Below are positions 8,601 through 17,137 of a DNA stretch of 64,000 bases, one piece after another. The position numbers were made by a program, and so were the translations under genes. How positions within the stretch are numbered: the stretch's first letter is position 1; the number at the start of each line of letters is the position of its first letter. The notes under the pieces are model-generated. The model had not been told where the DNA came from, did no database searches, and saw only the letters and a list, made by a program, of their open reading frames with translations. Location: the NCBI GenBank assembly GCA_002454975.1, contig DKJZ01000102.1:1-64000 (forward strand), given 5' to 3'. This DNA comes from Hylemonella sp. UBA6679 (GTDB lineage Bacteria > Pseudomonadota > Gammaproteobacteria > Burkholderiales > Burkholderiaceae_C).

Positions 8601-11432
8601 ATCGCCGTCACCGCCAGAGACGTGGTCCACGCCCAGGCCGCCGTCCAGACGGTCGTTGCCGCCATCGCCCCACAGTGTGTCGTCGCCTTTGCCGCCAAGC
8701 AAGGTGTTGTTGTCGTTGGTGCCACCGAGCACCACGTTCTCATCGCTGGTGAAGGCCAAGTAATCGTTGACGCCGTCGCCGTCGGTGTCTTTGCGGACCA
8801 CCATCGGGGTGATTTTTTGCAAAATTTTGTTGCTGTGCAGCGGGTCGGCCACGTTCTGGCGCATTTGGTCGAGCTCCAGGGTGTAATCCGGTGTGCGGAA
8901 AATCGAGCTGGGCAGGTGGGTGGCACCCTCGTCGCCCAGGTCGGTGTTGCGCATCACCAGCTCGGCAAAAGAATCGGCCTCCAACTGGTTGAGCAAGTTC
9001 AAGCCCTGGGTGCGGCTGAGGTAGTAGAAACGGTCGCCCGCTTGCAACTGCTCCATTTGCACCTCAAACACAAAGTTGAAGGTCGAGCCCAGCATGCCGC
9101 CAAAGGCCATCTTGGCCTCGGCCAAGCCGCCAATCCAGAAGTCCACTTTGTTCAAGCCACCCAAACTGCCACCCGCGTAGGCGCCTGTGGCATTGAGGAA
9201 ATCTTCGCTGTCGGCTGGCGCATCGGCGCCACCAAACACCAGCTTCATGGCGGCGTCTCGTTTGGCTTCAGCGGTGGTGGCGCCCACGATGCTGCTGTGC
9301 TCGCCATACGCGGCAATGAAGTTGATGACCGATGCGGGGTGCTTGAGGTTGAGCGCGAAGTCCACCCAGCTCTCGTAAGGCTTGAGGCGGCTGTCGCTGC
9401 CGGTCATCTCGAAGAACTGGCTGCGTGCCTCGTTCAAGGAAGGCATGCCCGTGTCGCGGCCACGCGCAATGTTCAAAGCGGCCAAATCCAGGGGCAAACC
9501 CAGCAGGTTGTTGCGCAGCGCGCCGGTGACGAACTCGTCAATTTCGTTGCCCACTTGGCGGGTCATGCCGCGGATGATGGCGCCAGCGGCCGTGTCACCG
9601 TCAGAGCCAAACTCAATGGGGTTGAGGAAGGCGCCAATCAGGTCGATGTTGTCGCTGGTTTGGCCATCAGCGGCCAAACGGTCCACATTCTCATTGAGCA
9701 TGGAGTGCCCAAAGCGAAACACCACGTGCGCAAACTCAGCAGAAATGGCAGGGTTGATCGCCACGTTGTTGGAGAACACAAAGGGGTCCACATCGGGCGA
9801 AACCAGGCGGGCAAACTCTTCAAACACCAGGTGCTGGTAAACCATTTCGGTGCTCACACGGCCGGCTTGGAACAAGCGCTCGCCGTTCCACACCAAGCTG
9901 TCGATCGCATCAGCAGCGGGCATGCTGGTCACTGGCACGGCCAGCCACTCGTTGAGGAAATCCACATCGCCGCCTGCCACCAGCTCGGCCTTGATCTGGT
10001 CAATGCGCTGGTTGTGCTCGGAGTGAAACACATGGTGAACCGCGGTCAAGCCGATGTTCTCGTTGCCACGACCGTCGCCCACGATGAAGTGTTTGTCGAG
10101 CAACTCGTTGTCGTAGATGGTGGCAATGCCAAACTGGTTGAGGGCGATGTCGTTGCCCGCCACGGTATCGGCGTCGGCGGTGGTGGCCACCAACGGGGTT
10201 GAGGGGTTGCGGTCGTGGTCCACAAAACCGGGGGTGGCGTTGCGGGCAATGTCATCCAAGAAGGCATGGCCAGTGGCCATGGCTGAAGACGCTGCCACGG
10301 GTGACTGGGGGTTGCCTTCCACCAGCGTCATGGGCACTTGGCCGCCTGGTGTGGCGGGTGTTCCGGGCACCACCACTTGGGCAAAGCCGTTCTCACCGGG
10401 GATGAAGTTGCCGTATTTGTCGGTGGCCAGCAGAGGCACCCGCAAAACGTCGAGGTCAGACAAGGTGATGCCCAGCTTTTCGGCGGCTTGCAACTTGATG
10501 TCCGCCCAGGTGGGCGGGCCACCGTTTTGGCCCTCGAGCATGTGACCCGTGGCCACAGGCTTGCCATCGACCATGGCGTATTCACGCAAAAACACCTGGT
10601 GCGACTCGTGCGAGGTGTACACCTGGCTCAGGTCGATGAAGGGCGAGGTTTGGTTGGTGCCTTCGCGCACGTCATCCGCGGTACCCACAATGCCATCGGC
10701 ACCAGGCGCGTTGGTGGCGCGGGTGAGCACCATGAAGTTGGTGGGGCTGCCAGGCACAAACAAGGGGTCATCGGCTTGCAAGGGGATGAACACCGTGCCG
10801 CTGCCGCCTTTGCTCACCAGGTCCAGGCCGTGGGTGAAAAACTGGGCAAACAGCGTGGTGAAGCTGTTGTAGGGCGCACCCAAGTCAGCCATGACGTTGG
10901 GAATCACCAAAGTGGTGCCGCTTTCCAGGGTGATGTCAAAGCGGGCCAACTCGGCCGAAATGGCAGCTTGCTTGGCCTCGGGCGTTGCGTAAGAGGCGTC
11001 GCGCACGGCAATGATTTGGTCGCCAGCGGCATAAGGGTCGGCTGCGCCCGCGGCTGCCAGTGCAGCGTAAATGGCGGAATCGTTGTTCACGCTTTGGTCA
11101 GCCACCAGGTTGCTGATGATGCGTGGGTCGGCATCAAAGACCGAGCCTGAGGTTTGCTGGTAGCTGGTGGGCGCCCCGGTGCGGGGGTTGATGTCAGCAC
11201 CCTGGTAGTTGGGCGTGAGCAAACGTGGGAAAAACTGGTCGGCAGCACCGAAGGTGATGTTGCTCAGGTTGTTGTACTCACCCGACACCGTGCGCAAACC
11301 GTAAGGCACCAAGTCGCCCACCGGATTGCCCAAGGCATCGGTGTACTCGGTGTAGTTTGTGGCCACATGGTTTTCAGCAATTTTGATTTGCTTGAGGATG
11401 AATTCCAGATCGTGTTTAACCAGTTTGAACAT
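5670..11432 (-). CDS. Giant secreted animal-type haem peroxidase with RTX repeats and cadherin-like domain
   Basis: A 1920-residue protein. Residues about 40-840 form an animal-type (myeloperoxidase/cyclooxygenase superfamily) haem peroxidase: distal motif QFFTHGLD with His201 and Asp204, likely catalytic Arg256 before the NQTSPFIDLSQVY segment, proximal His576 in FRFGHS, and the late motif LNIARGRDTGMPSLNEAR. A DTDGDGVND calcium loop at about 882 precedes glycine-rich RTX repeats (about 903-1030). A cadherin-like domain spans about 1374-1478. A second RTX block (about 1578-1803) leads to a serralysin-like end finishing LTANDFVL, the kind of C-terminus used for type I secretion. There is no N-terminal signal peptide. 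No type I exporter gene is in the window. The start has AGGAG six bases upstream. Secretion and extracellular peroxidase activity are inferred from the domains. Confidence 0.9.
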   Translation of the reverse strand: MFKLVKHDLEFILKQIKIAENHVATNYTEYTDALGNPVGDLVPYGLRTVSGEYNNLSNITFGAADQFFPRLLTPNYQGADINPRTGAPTSYQQTSGSVFDADPRIISNLVADQSVNNDSAIYAALAAAGAADPYAAGDQIIAVRDASYATPEAKQAAISAELARFDITLESGTTLVIPNVMADLGAPYNSFTTLFAQFFTHGLDLVSKGGSGTVFIPLQADDPLFVPGSPTNFMVLTRATNAPGADGIVGTADDVREGTNQTSPFIDLSQVYTSHESHQVFLREYAMVDGKPVATGHMLEGQNGGPPTWADIKLQAAEKLGITLSDLDVLRVPLLATDKYGNFIPGENGFAQVVVPGTPATPGGQVPMTLVEGNPQSPVAASSAMATGHAFLDDIARNATPGFVDHDRNPSTPLVATTADADTVAGNDIALNQFGIATIYDNELLDKHFIVGDGRGNENIGLTAVHHVFHSEHNQRIDQIKAELVAGGDVDFLNEWLAVPVTSMPAADAIDSLVWNGERLFQAGRVSTEMVYQHLVFEEFARLVSPDVDPFVFSNNVAINPAISAEFAHVVFRFGHSMLNENVDRLAADGQTSDNIDLIGAFLNPIEFGSDGDTAAGAIIRGMTRQVGNEIDEFVTGALRNNLLGLPLDLAALNIARGRDTGMPSLNEARSQFFEMTGSDSRLKPYESWVDFALNLKHPASVINFIAAYGEHSSIVGATTAEAKRDAAMKLVFGGADAPADSEDFLNATGAYAGGSLGGLNKVDFWIGGLAEAKMAFGGMLGSTFNFVFEVQMEQLQAGDRFYYLSRTQGLNLLNQLEADSFAELVMRNTDLGDEGATHLPSSIFRTPDYTLELDQMRQNVADPLHSNKILQKITPMVVRKDTDGDGVNDYLAFTSDENVVLGGTNDNNTLLGGKGDDTLWGDGGNDRLDGGLGVDHVSGGDGDDIITDAGNDIGAGDVLHGDAGNDVINGGNGLDLIFGGEGQDFIYGGTEAKDVTAGFGNDFVSGPVDGSVLKGNEGDDWIEGGVGAGGLDSLAGDNSELFFNSTIIGRDGDNDYDAESGDDIMVQGAGIERNNGMAGFDWAIHKGATKGVEADLGIPLFVNQQANILRDRFDLVEGLSGSDFGDVLTGRETVIGAYDEATGAAAQFDLASTPFQSYANALTVEGVARIQGLNKLVGQLETATFTVAGKQESVVVFDDAAVVRDNAGQAITVYDTAADILLGGGGSDVIEGKAGNDIIDGDSYLNVRIAINNPEGQMVAWANEMGGQVYSAFDNSLLYNGKVLSTLMFDRTLNPGQLSIVREVLDGDQRNIDSDVAVFSDLKDNYTLTENTDGSVSVAHTAGTLADGVDRIFNIERVRFQDGEFSLAELVNDAPVFVTGPNLSINENSQLVANIVATDADVGQTLTYSLAGGADAALFTIDSASGALSFISAPNFEAPTDSGANNMYDVVVRVSDGIATTDQAYNVTVNNVNEAPTGSLNISSYTINNNLLGVESSANFTATSTLVDPDGMSNLRYQWQSQGANGAWNNIAGANGLSLNNQAGVTVRLNASYNDAFGANTVVSVENGVVGTLGANTLTGTASNEFLLGLAGNDTLSGEVGNDVVDGGTGNDTLRASLNDGNDTYIGGAGTDTYNLSLTSADALVDLSAGTASSAQTGTDTLSGIENVVGSSGNDTIRDSAVANTLQVGAGNDTIAFVVDNLRDVIDGGAGADTADYSAFTTGLTVNLGNSAALTTVTGSGSTAARSDTLVGVENFTGGSGNDVITGSGTNYVINVLKGGAGNDRINGGFGEDILTGGAGNDTFVYTSTDDVGLVFGLNDGNSLATVAERITDFTQGQDRIDLSAIDARVETAGNQAFNFLGTAAFTAANTNGGLRYSYLAEQDITVVEGSFDSDPRLDTEFQIVLSGRVNLTANDFVL

Positions 11433-11656
11433 GATGAGCTCCTGTTAGTGATTGAATCGTCCCGCCTCACATAGCCAACAACAAAGAGGTTTCGGGATGG
11501 GATTGATTATTCGAAATCACCTCGCACTGCACCATGGTGCGAATTCACCTTTCGCATGGTTACATTGACCCCCTGCCAACTGGTACAGATGTGGTACGGA
11601 TGCACGCTCAACAGCCCTGGATCAGCCAGAAAAAGCAGGTTTGCTAGAGTGTGGGC

Positions 11657-12289
11657 ATGAACACGTCTGCCCTCCCCACCCCGGCTCCCAGGCCCCTGCA
11701 ACACCGCATCCGATCTGGGCTAGCCCGGACCATCTCCCAGGGCTTGGGTTTGGGCCTGGGCCTCTGCTTGGTGTTGCACCAGCCAGCCCAGGCACAAGCC
11801 ACCCCCGCAAGCGCGGTGCTCGAGCCAATTGCATCGCTGGATGTGGCGCGCTACATGGGCACCTGGCATGAGATAGCCAAGTACCCCAATTGGTTTCAGC
11901 GCAAATGCGCCAGCAACACACACGCCACGTACCAAGTGCTCGGGCCTGGGCGGGTGGAGGTCATCAACCGCTGCCGCAAAGCCGATGGTGAGGCCTTGCA
12001 GGCCCAAGGGCTGGCGCGGCAAATCGGCGCGGCAGATTCGCCCAAGCTGGAGGTGAGGTTTGCGCCAGAGTGGCTGTCTTTCGTGCCCTTGGTCTGGGGC
12101 GACTACTGGGTGATTGACCTTGATGCGTCGTATGAATTGGTGGCCGTGAGCGAACCCAAGCGTAACTACCTGTGGGTGTTGTCACGCACGCCGCAGGTCA
12201 ACCCCGTGCCCTACCAAGCTTTGTTGCAACGTTTGGCGGCCAAGGGGTTTGACTTGACCAAGCTCGAAACCAGCCCCCAGGTGCCTTGA
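11657..12289 (+). CDS. blc: Lipocalin (Blc family), probably exported
   Basis: About 210 residues. After an N-terminal basic then hydrophobic stretch ending HQPAQAQA (a likely signal peptide) comes the lipocalin body. The key block MGTWHEIAKYPNWFQRKC contains the GxW motif, followed by THATYQV and NRCRKADG; WGDYWVIDLD and WVLSRTP match the later conserved strands of bacterial lipocalins. These proteins bind lysophospholipids or other hydrophobic ligands at the outer membrane or periplasm. The start could be GTG 11651 or ATG 11657; I use the ATG. There is no clear lipobox, unlike E. coli Blc, so it may be soluble. It stands alone between the RTX gene and the convergent YeeE gene. Confidence 0.87.
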   Translation: MNTSALPTPAPRPLQHRIRSGLARTISQGLGLGLGLCLVLHQPAQAQATPASAVLEPIASLDVARYMGTWHEIAKYPNWFQRKCASNTHATYQVLGPGRVEVINRCRKADGEALQAQGLARQIGAADSPKLEVRFAPEWLSFVPLVWGDYWVIDLDASYELVAVSEPKRNYLWVLSRTPQVNPVPYQALLQRLAAKGFDLTKLETSPQVP

Positions 12290-12325
12290 GCTGCACGCAA
12301 CAGCCTAGGCTTTTGCGCAGGTCGT

Positions 12326-13396
12326 TCAGACCAAAAACTCGAAGCGACGCTGAAGCTTGAGGATCACGCAAGAGCCCACAAAAATGCTCACCAGCGTGAC
12401 CCAGGCTGTCAGCGCAAAAATCGAGCCGCCAGACATGGCTGCGCCCACCGTACAGCCACCGGCCAACACCGCACCAAAACCCATGAGCACGGCGCCCAGC
12501 ATGTAGTGGCCCATTTTGTTTTCAGATTTGAAAGACTCAAATTTGAACTCCCGGCGCAGCAAGGCAGACAGAAAAGCGCCAAGCAAGGTGGCCGGCAACA
12601 ATGCCGCCTCAAAGCCCAAGTCGCCCAGGCCAGGTTTACTCAAAACACGCATCAGCCAATCGGCCGAAGGGCTGGCAAAGGTCAGGCTTTGCAGGCTGAC
12701 CGGGTCAAACGAGTGCGAAGCCACCATCTGCGTCCACAACCACCCACCGCCCACCGTCAAGCCCACCAACACCGACATGACCACGGTGTTGGTTTGGTGT
12801 TTCAATTTGGCTGCAGCCACCCACACCGCCAACAGCGTGAAGAGCACCCCCAAGGCCAACCCACCCCAAGGACCCAGGTGGGAGATTGCCAATAAATCGC
12901 GTGAAGGACCTGCATCGATGCGCCACCAGCCAGAGATGGCCGAACGCATGGGCATGAGCCAGCCCGAAATGGCGGCTTGCACCGTGACAGCAAACACCAA
13001 GCCGGAGATGGCTGCGCGCAAGTTACCCGAGCCGGTCAGCACAATGAGTCGACCGGCACAACCACGCGTCAAAATCATGCCAAAACCAAACAGCAAACCG
13101 CCAAACAAAGCGCCCGACATGCTGCCGGGCTGGTCGATGAAGCGAGATTTAGAGGGGTTCAACCAGCCTCCGGCCACAGCCACCTGCACTGAGAGCACGG
13201 CCACTGCGAAAGCCAGCAACCAAACAGCGGAGCGGTCGGTGAGACGACGCTCATACGCGTCAATGATGGAGGCACGCGCGCAAAAGCGGGATTGTTGTGC
13301 GGCCCAGCCAAACACAAAGCCCATCAGCAAGCCGCCGATCATCAGGGCAGAGGCAGCCCCGTGAGCATCCACCCATTGCGTGACAAAAGAATTCAT
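12326..13396 (-). CDS. YeeE/YedE family sulfur-compound permease
   Basis: About 356 residues, almost entirely hydrophobic, with around nine to ten membrane helices and the pseudo-repeat typical of the YeeE/YedE (TsuA) family. The conserved cysteines that relay thiosulfate in the family are visible in QQSRFCARA, TRGCAGRL and AGGCTVGAAMSGG. It should move thiosulfate or a related sulfur species across the inner membrane. The start is taken as ATG 13394-13396; a TTG six bases upstream is the alternative, and neither has a strong ribosome-binding site. It follows soxB by 75 bases on the same strand, so it is probably the last gene of the sulfur cluster. Confidence 0.88.
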   Translation of the reverse strand: MNSFVTQWVDAHGAASALMIGGLLMGFVFGWAAQQSRFCARASIIDAYERRLTDRSAVWLLAFAVAVLSVQVAVAGGWLNPSKSRFIDQPGSMSGALFGGLLFGFGMILTRGCAGRLIVLTGSGNLRAAISGLVFAVTVQAAISGWLMPMRSAISGWWRIDAGPSRDLLAISHLGPWGGLALGVLFTLLAVWVAAAKLKHQTNTVVMSVLVGLTVGGGWLWTQMVASHSFDPVSLQSLTFASPSADWLMRVLSKPGLGDLGFEAALLPATLLGAFLSALLRREFKFESFKSENKMGHYMLGAVLMGFGAVLAGGCTVGAAMSGGSIFALTAWVTLVSIFVGSCVILKLQRRFEFLV

Positions 13397-13471
13397 TTCC
13401 AATCAGAAACCATGAACAAGTCCGCTATTGTCCATGGTTTCCGACCCGAGCCGGGCAGCGCCCTGCGCGCC

Positions 13472-15202
13472 TCAGGCCAGCCCGGGGTTGCCCTTCATGC
13501 CGATGAGCTCGGGCACATTGAGTTTGGGAGGCTTGACGCGACCACCTTGGGCCTTGAGCCAAGACGCCACCAAGTCCCACACCATGGGGTTGCCCGCCGT
13601 GGCCGCTTCTTGGGCCACAGGCGCCCAACCGGCCACCTTGTAGCTGCGTGAAGCGTCGATGGGGCGCCCGTTGAGGCGCATGTTGTCGATGCGCCGACCG
13701 GCAGCATTGAGCGGGCTGCAGGTGTAGGTCAGCCCCCCTACCCGCACCATGTCCCCGCCCTGCTGGTAGTAAGGGTCGGGGTTGAAGAGGTTGTCACACA
13801 CATCTTCGAGCACGGTTTTAAGCGTTTCACCCGTCATTTGGGTGACGGTGGCGTAAGAGTAGGTGGTGGCCGTCATGTCCATGAGCCACTCACGGGTGAT
13901 GGCTTGGCCGCTGAGCAAGGAGGTGCCCCAGCGAAAACCTGGCGAAAAGGCAATCTCTGCGCCTTGCACGTCCATCAAGGCGTCGAGCAGCAGTTGGTCG
14001 CCGGTGCCATTGAAGTTGCCACGACGAAACAACGTGCCTTCGGTCACTGCCAATGTCTCAGACAGCGAGGCAGCGTAAGGCGCACGGATGCGCGCAATCA
14101 AAGCGGCCATCTCCGGGTCAGCCGGCAGCATGTTGGCAAACACGGGCAAGAGCTTGTAGCGGAAGTCGCTCACGCGCTTGTCTTTGACCTCGAAGTCCAG
14201 CACGCCCAAAAACTTGCCATTGGAGCCCGCATTGGTCACCAGGGTTTGACCACTGCGGTTGGCGACCACGGTGGCCACCGGCATACCGTCGTGGGTATGG
14301 CCGCCCATGATCGCGTCGATGCCTGTGACGCGCGAGGCCATTTTCAAATCCACATCCATGCCGTTGTGGCTCAAGACGACCACCACCTGTGCACCCTTGG
14401 CGCGCACCTCGTCAACCATCTTCTGCAGGTTCTCATCCTGGATGCCAAAAGACCAATCGGCCACCATGTAGCGCGGGTTGGCAATTGGGGTGTAGGGAAA
14501 GGCCTGACCGATGATGGCGCAAGGCACACCGTTCATCTCGCGGATGACGTAGGGCTTGAAAACCGGATCGCCAAAGTCAGCGGTTTTGACGTTTTGCGCA
14601 ACAAAGTCCACCTTGCCCTTGAAGTCTTTGTCGATGATCTCCTGCACACGCTCCATGCCCAGGGTGAACTCCCAGTGGCCCGTCATCACATCCACGCCCA
14701 GCAGCTTGCATGCATCGACCATGTCTTGGCCCTTGGTCCACAGCGATGTGGCCGAGCCCTGCCAGGTGTCGCCACCATCGAGCAGCAAAGCGCCGGGGCG
14801 GCTGGCTTTCATGCGTTTAACCAAGGTGGCCAAGTGGGCAAAACCACCCACCTTGCCATAGCGCTTGGCCGCAGTTTCAAAGTCGAGGTGCGACAGGGCG
14901 TAGGCCTCGTGCGAGCCGAGCTTGACCTTGGCGTGTTTGAGCAAATGCTCGCCCACCAAGTGAGGCAGCTTGCCGTTCATGCTGCCCACACCCAGGTTCA
15001 CACTGGGTTCACGAAAATAAATCGGCAGCAGTTGTGCGTGGCAGTCGGTCATGTGCAAGAAAGACACTTGACCGAAGCGAGGCACGTTGTAGAGGCCCTC
15101 GGCGGCCGTGGCTGCATCGGCATGCGACCAACCGGCCAAACCCATGCCCGCCACAGAACCGGCACCGAGCACCTGAAGGAATTCGCGTTTGGTTAAATTC
15201 AT
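13472..15202 (-). CDS. soxB: Thiosulfohydrolase SoxB
   Basis: A 576-residue periplasmic dimanganese hydrolase that releases sulfate from the SoxY-bound thiosulfonate. It belongs to the 5'-nucleotidase/metallophosphatase fold: HMTDCHAQLLP near residue 50 is the first metal motif, GGDTWQGSATSL the second, GHWEFTLG the third, and LSHNGMDVD and GGHTHDGMP the later histidines. The N-terminus KREFLQVLGAGSVAGMGLAG resembles a Tat signal although the usual second arginine of the pair is lysine-first (KR). It lies downstream of soxX but a strong terminator hairpin (15231-15257) sits between them, so its expression may be set separately. Confidence 0.97.
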   Translation of the reverse strand: MNLTKREFLQVLGAGSVAGMGLAGWSHADAATAAEGLYNVPRFGQVSFLHMTDCHAQLLPIYFREPSVNLGVGSMNGKLPHLVGEHLLKHAKVKLGSHEAYALSHLDFETAAKRYGKVGGFAHLATLVKRMKASRPGALLLDGGDTWQGSATSLWTKGQDMVDACKLLGVDVMTGHWEFTLGMERVQEIIDKDFKGKVDFVAQNVKTADFGDPVFKPYVIREMNGVPCAIIGQAFPYTPIANPRYMVADWSFGIQDENLQKMVDEVRAKGAQVVVVLSHNGMDVDLKMASRVTGIDAIMGGHTHDGMPVATVVANRSGQTLVTNAGSNGKFLGVLDFEVKDKRVSDFRYKLLPVFANMLPADPEMAALIARIRAPYAASLSETLAVTEGTLFRRGNFNGTGDQLLLDALMDVQGAEIAFSPGFRWGTSLLSGQAITREWLMDMTATTYSYATVTQMTGETLKTVLEDVCDNLFNPDPYYQQGGDMVRVGGLTYTCSPLNAAGRRIDNMRLNGRPIDASRSYKVAGWAPVAQEAATAGNPMVWDLVASWLKAQGGRVKPPKLNVPELIGMKGNPGLA

Positions 15203-15230
15203 AAATCAGCAACCACGGAATAAAGAAAGT

Positions 15231-15257
15231 TAAAAAAGACCCGGCAAGCCGGGTCTT
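15231..15257 (-). terminator. Intrinsic terminator between soxX and soxB
   Basis: AAGACCCGG (15236-15244) pairs perfectly with CCGGGTCTT (15249-15257) around a CAAG loop. On the minus strand it is followed by TTTTTTAAC. It begins 7 bases after the soxX stop and ends about 29 bases before the soxB start, so it lies inside the apparent sox operon. Confidence 0.8.
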
Positions 15258-15263
15258 GGGTCC

Positions 15264-15917
15264 TCAGTCTTTGTTGACTGGCGAGTTCGGGTCCAGCAGC
15301 AAGGCCACCAAGTGCCCCACTTGCTCCTCGTTCAAGGTGCCAGCATGACCGGCACGGGGCATGTTGGAGCAGGCGTTGTAAGCCTTCGAGTTCCAAATCT
15401 TGCCCCAGGTGTATTCCACAATCGGGCGCATGGCCGGGTCGTTGGGGTTGCTCACACCACGCAGCTTGGCATAGTTGTAGAGGCTCGGGCCAATGGTGCC
15501 GTAGGAGATCTCTTTTTTGTCGATCTGGTGGCAGTTGTAGCAATTGCCGCCGTTGACCGTGGTGGCAGTGTCAGTCCAGGTTTGACCACGCCCACTTTGG
15601 GCAATGGCTTCGCCTTTTTTCCAGTCACCCAGAAACTTGTCGTTGGCGGGCCACTTGATGGTCTTGAGGTTGGCCGCTTCGATGGCTTGCGCCACTTTGT
15701 CGTCCAAGCGCACACCCTGAGCGTCAGCCTCGCTGCAAGCGCGGTTGGTCTCGTCGATCTGGGAAATGCGCTCCACCTTGGCAATGCCCTCGGTGCGGAA
15801 GGCGGTTTGCACCATCTTTTGGTAGATCTGGTCGAGTTCAGCCTTGTTGGGGGCAGATGCGCAAGCACCCAGGGCCGCCACAGCCAGCAGGCTTAAGGAG
15901 ATTTTTGTCTTGTTCAT
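15264..15917 (-). CDS. soxX: SoxX, c-type cytochrome subunit of SoxAX
   Basis: A 217-residue monohaem cytochrome that forms the SoxAX complex and passes electrons from the oxidative linking of thiosulfate to SoxY. The haem site is CYNCH at residues 126-130, preceded by GGNCY and followed by IGPSLYNYAKLRG. The N-terminal segment LLAVAALGACASAP contains a lipobox-like LGAC with Cys19, so this SoxX may be a lipoprotein, unlike many described SoxX proteins that are soluble. It follows soxA by 34 bases. Family identity is firm; lipid attachment is inference. Confidence 0.95.
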   Translation of the reverse strand: MNKTKISLSLLAVAALGACASAPNKAELDQIYQKMVQTAFRTEGIAKVERISQIDETNRACSEADAQGVRLDDKVAQAIEAANLKTIKWPANDKFLGDWKKGEAIAQSGRGQTWTDTATTVNGGNCYNCHQIDKKEISYGTIGPSLYNYAKLRGVSNPNDPAMRPIVEYTWGKIWNSKAYNACSNMPRAGHAGTLNEEQVGHLVALLLDPNSPVNKD

Positions 15918-15951
15918 GGCAACAGTTCTTTAAAAGCTGGGTGCTGCTCAA

Positions 15952-16755
15952 TCAGCGCTTGACGGTGGGAACCGCAGAGGCCGCACCCTTGGCGTTGACA
16001 CCCAGGTAAGTGCTCAGGGCCGTCATGGCATCGCTGCCAAACTCAGGGTAGGGAAAACGCTGCTGTCGGAAGCAATCGTTCAAACGCAGCTGCATGCTCC
16101 ACATCTGCCCGTTGGACACGCGGTAAGCCGGCCAAGCAGCAAAACCCACGCCATCACCTGGATTTTTGGTCAAGTTGGGCAGGTCTTGCAAACGGATGCG
16201 CTTGCCCTCCTCGCCATGGCAGGACGCACACGAAAAGTCGTGCGTACCACCACGCTGGAAGAACATGCGCTTGCCGGCTTCATAGAAGGTTTTCTCCAGC
16301 GCGTGGTTTTGCGGCAGGTTAAAGCGCAAACCCTTGGACTCAGCTGCCACCCATGTGGCCAAGGCTGTGACGTTGGCCATCTCGCCTTTGCCAAAAGGCG
16401 TTTTGGAGATCTCTGCGGCATTGAAGCCCTGCAAGTTGGCCATGCAAGTCACGATGCGCGACTCAAGGTCTTGCACGGTGCCCACATCTGCAAAATAGCG
16501 GGGCAACTCGACAAACGCGCCTTTGACCACGCCTGGGCCTTTGCCCAGGTCGCATTGCTCGAGCGATGCGTTTTTAGGGCCACGTTTTTGTTTCCAAAGG
16601 TCTTCGCCCTTGGCTTCGAACAAATCGGCGGGGTTCCCGTCGGCCAACATGGCCCGGTACTCTTCAATGGCTTGGATCGATGTTTTCTGGGCCAGCGCAG
16701 AGCCGCAAAGCAAGAGCCCCACGGCCAGGGCTGTCCATGTGTGGCGATGTGTCAC
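15952..16755 (-). CDS. soxA: SoxA, c-type cytochrome subunit of SoxAX
   Basis: A 267-residue periplasmic cytochrome that with SoxX attaches thiosulfate to the SoxY cysteine. One haem site, CASCH, is at residues 176-180. Cys68 and Cys104 match the disulfide that replaces the N-terminal haem in single-haem SoxA, and Cys228 in RLNDCFRQQ is the expected active-site cysteine ligand carrying the persulfide. The signal peptide ends at about SALAQ. The start is GTG 16753-16755 with AAGGAG six bases upstream. It lies between soxZ and soxX, in the usual order. Confidence 0.96.
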   Translation of the reverse strand: MTHRHTWTALAVGLLLCGSALAQKTSIQAIEEYRAMLADGNPADLFEAKGEDLWKQKRGPKNASLEQCDLGKGPGVVKGAFVELPRYFADVGTVQDLESRIVTCMANLQGFNAAEISKTPFGKGEMANVTALATWVAAESKGLRFNLPQNHALEKTFYEAGKRMFFQRGGTHDFSCASCHGEEGKRIRLQDLPNLTKNPGDGVGFAAWPAYRVSNGQMWSMQLRLNDCFRQQRFPYPEFGSDAMTALSTYLGVNAKGAASAVPTVKR

Positions 16756-16773
16756 GTGTGTCTCCTTGGAGGA

Positions 16774-17085
16774 TCAGGATACGGTGGCTTCGTCGGTGCG
16801 GCTGTCGCCCTTGTTGTCTTTCCAGTTCACGGAAATTTTGTCGCCAGCTTTGGCGCCTTTGACCGTGAGCTGCATGAAGGGGTTTTTCGACACAGCAGGG
16901 CCCCACTCGGCCGTCATCACGGGCTTGCCGTTGTGCGAGACGGTGATGTCGGTGATGTGCCAGGCGGGAATGAGTTTGCCAGCCGCGTCTTTGCGCTGAC
17001 CGGTTTCCATTTCGTGGCTCATGAGCACACGAACGGTGGCGTTGGCGCCTGCGGATTGGGCGCGGATGCGCATGGGATCTGCCAT
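16774..17085 (-). CDS. soxZ: SoxZ, sulfur-carrier complex subunit
   Basis: A 103-residue immunoglobulin-like protein that pairs with SoxY. Typical segments are MRIRAQSAGANATVRVLMSHEMETG, GKLIPAWHITDITVSHNGKPV and the C-terminal ISVNWKDNKG. It has no signal peptide, as is normal, since it travels with SoxY. TAGGAG lies seven bases upstream of the start ATG. It is 53 bases downstream of soxY. Confidence 0.96.
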   Translation of the reverse strand: MADPMRIRAQSAGANATVRVLMSHEMETGQRKDAAGKLIPAWHITDITVSHNGKPVMTAEWGPAVSKNPFMQLTVKGAKAGDKISVNWKDNKGDSRTDEATVS

Positions 17086-17137
17086 TTTTAGCTCCTAAAT
17101 TCGAGGTGTGTTGGGGTTGATGCTTGAGATGGACGGA

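Noticed and set aside
5670..12325. Type I secretion exporter genes near the RTX peroxidase
   Set aside because: The neighbouring genes are a Nudix hydrolase and a lipocalin; no ABC exporter, membrane fusion or TolC-like gene was found in the window.
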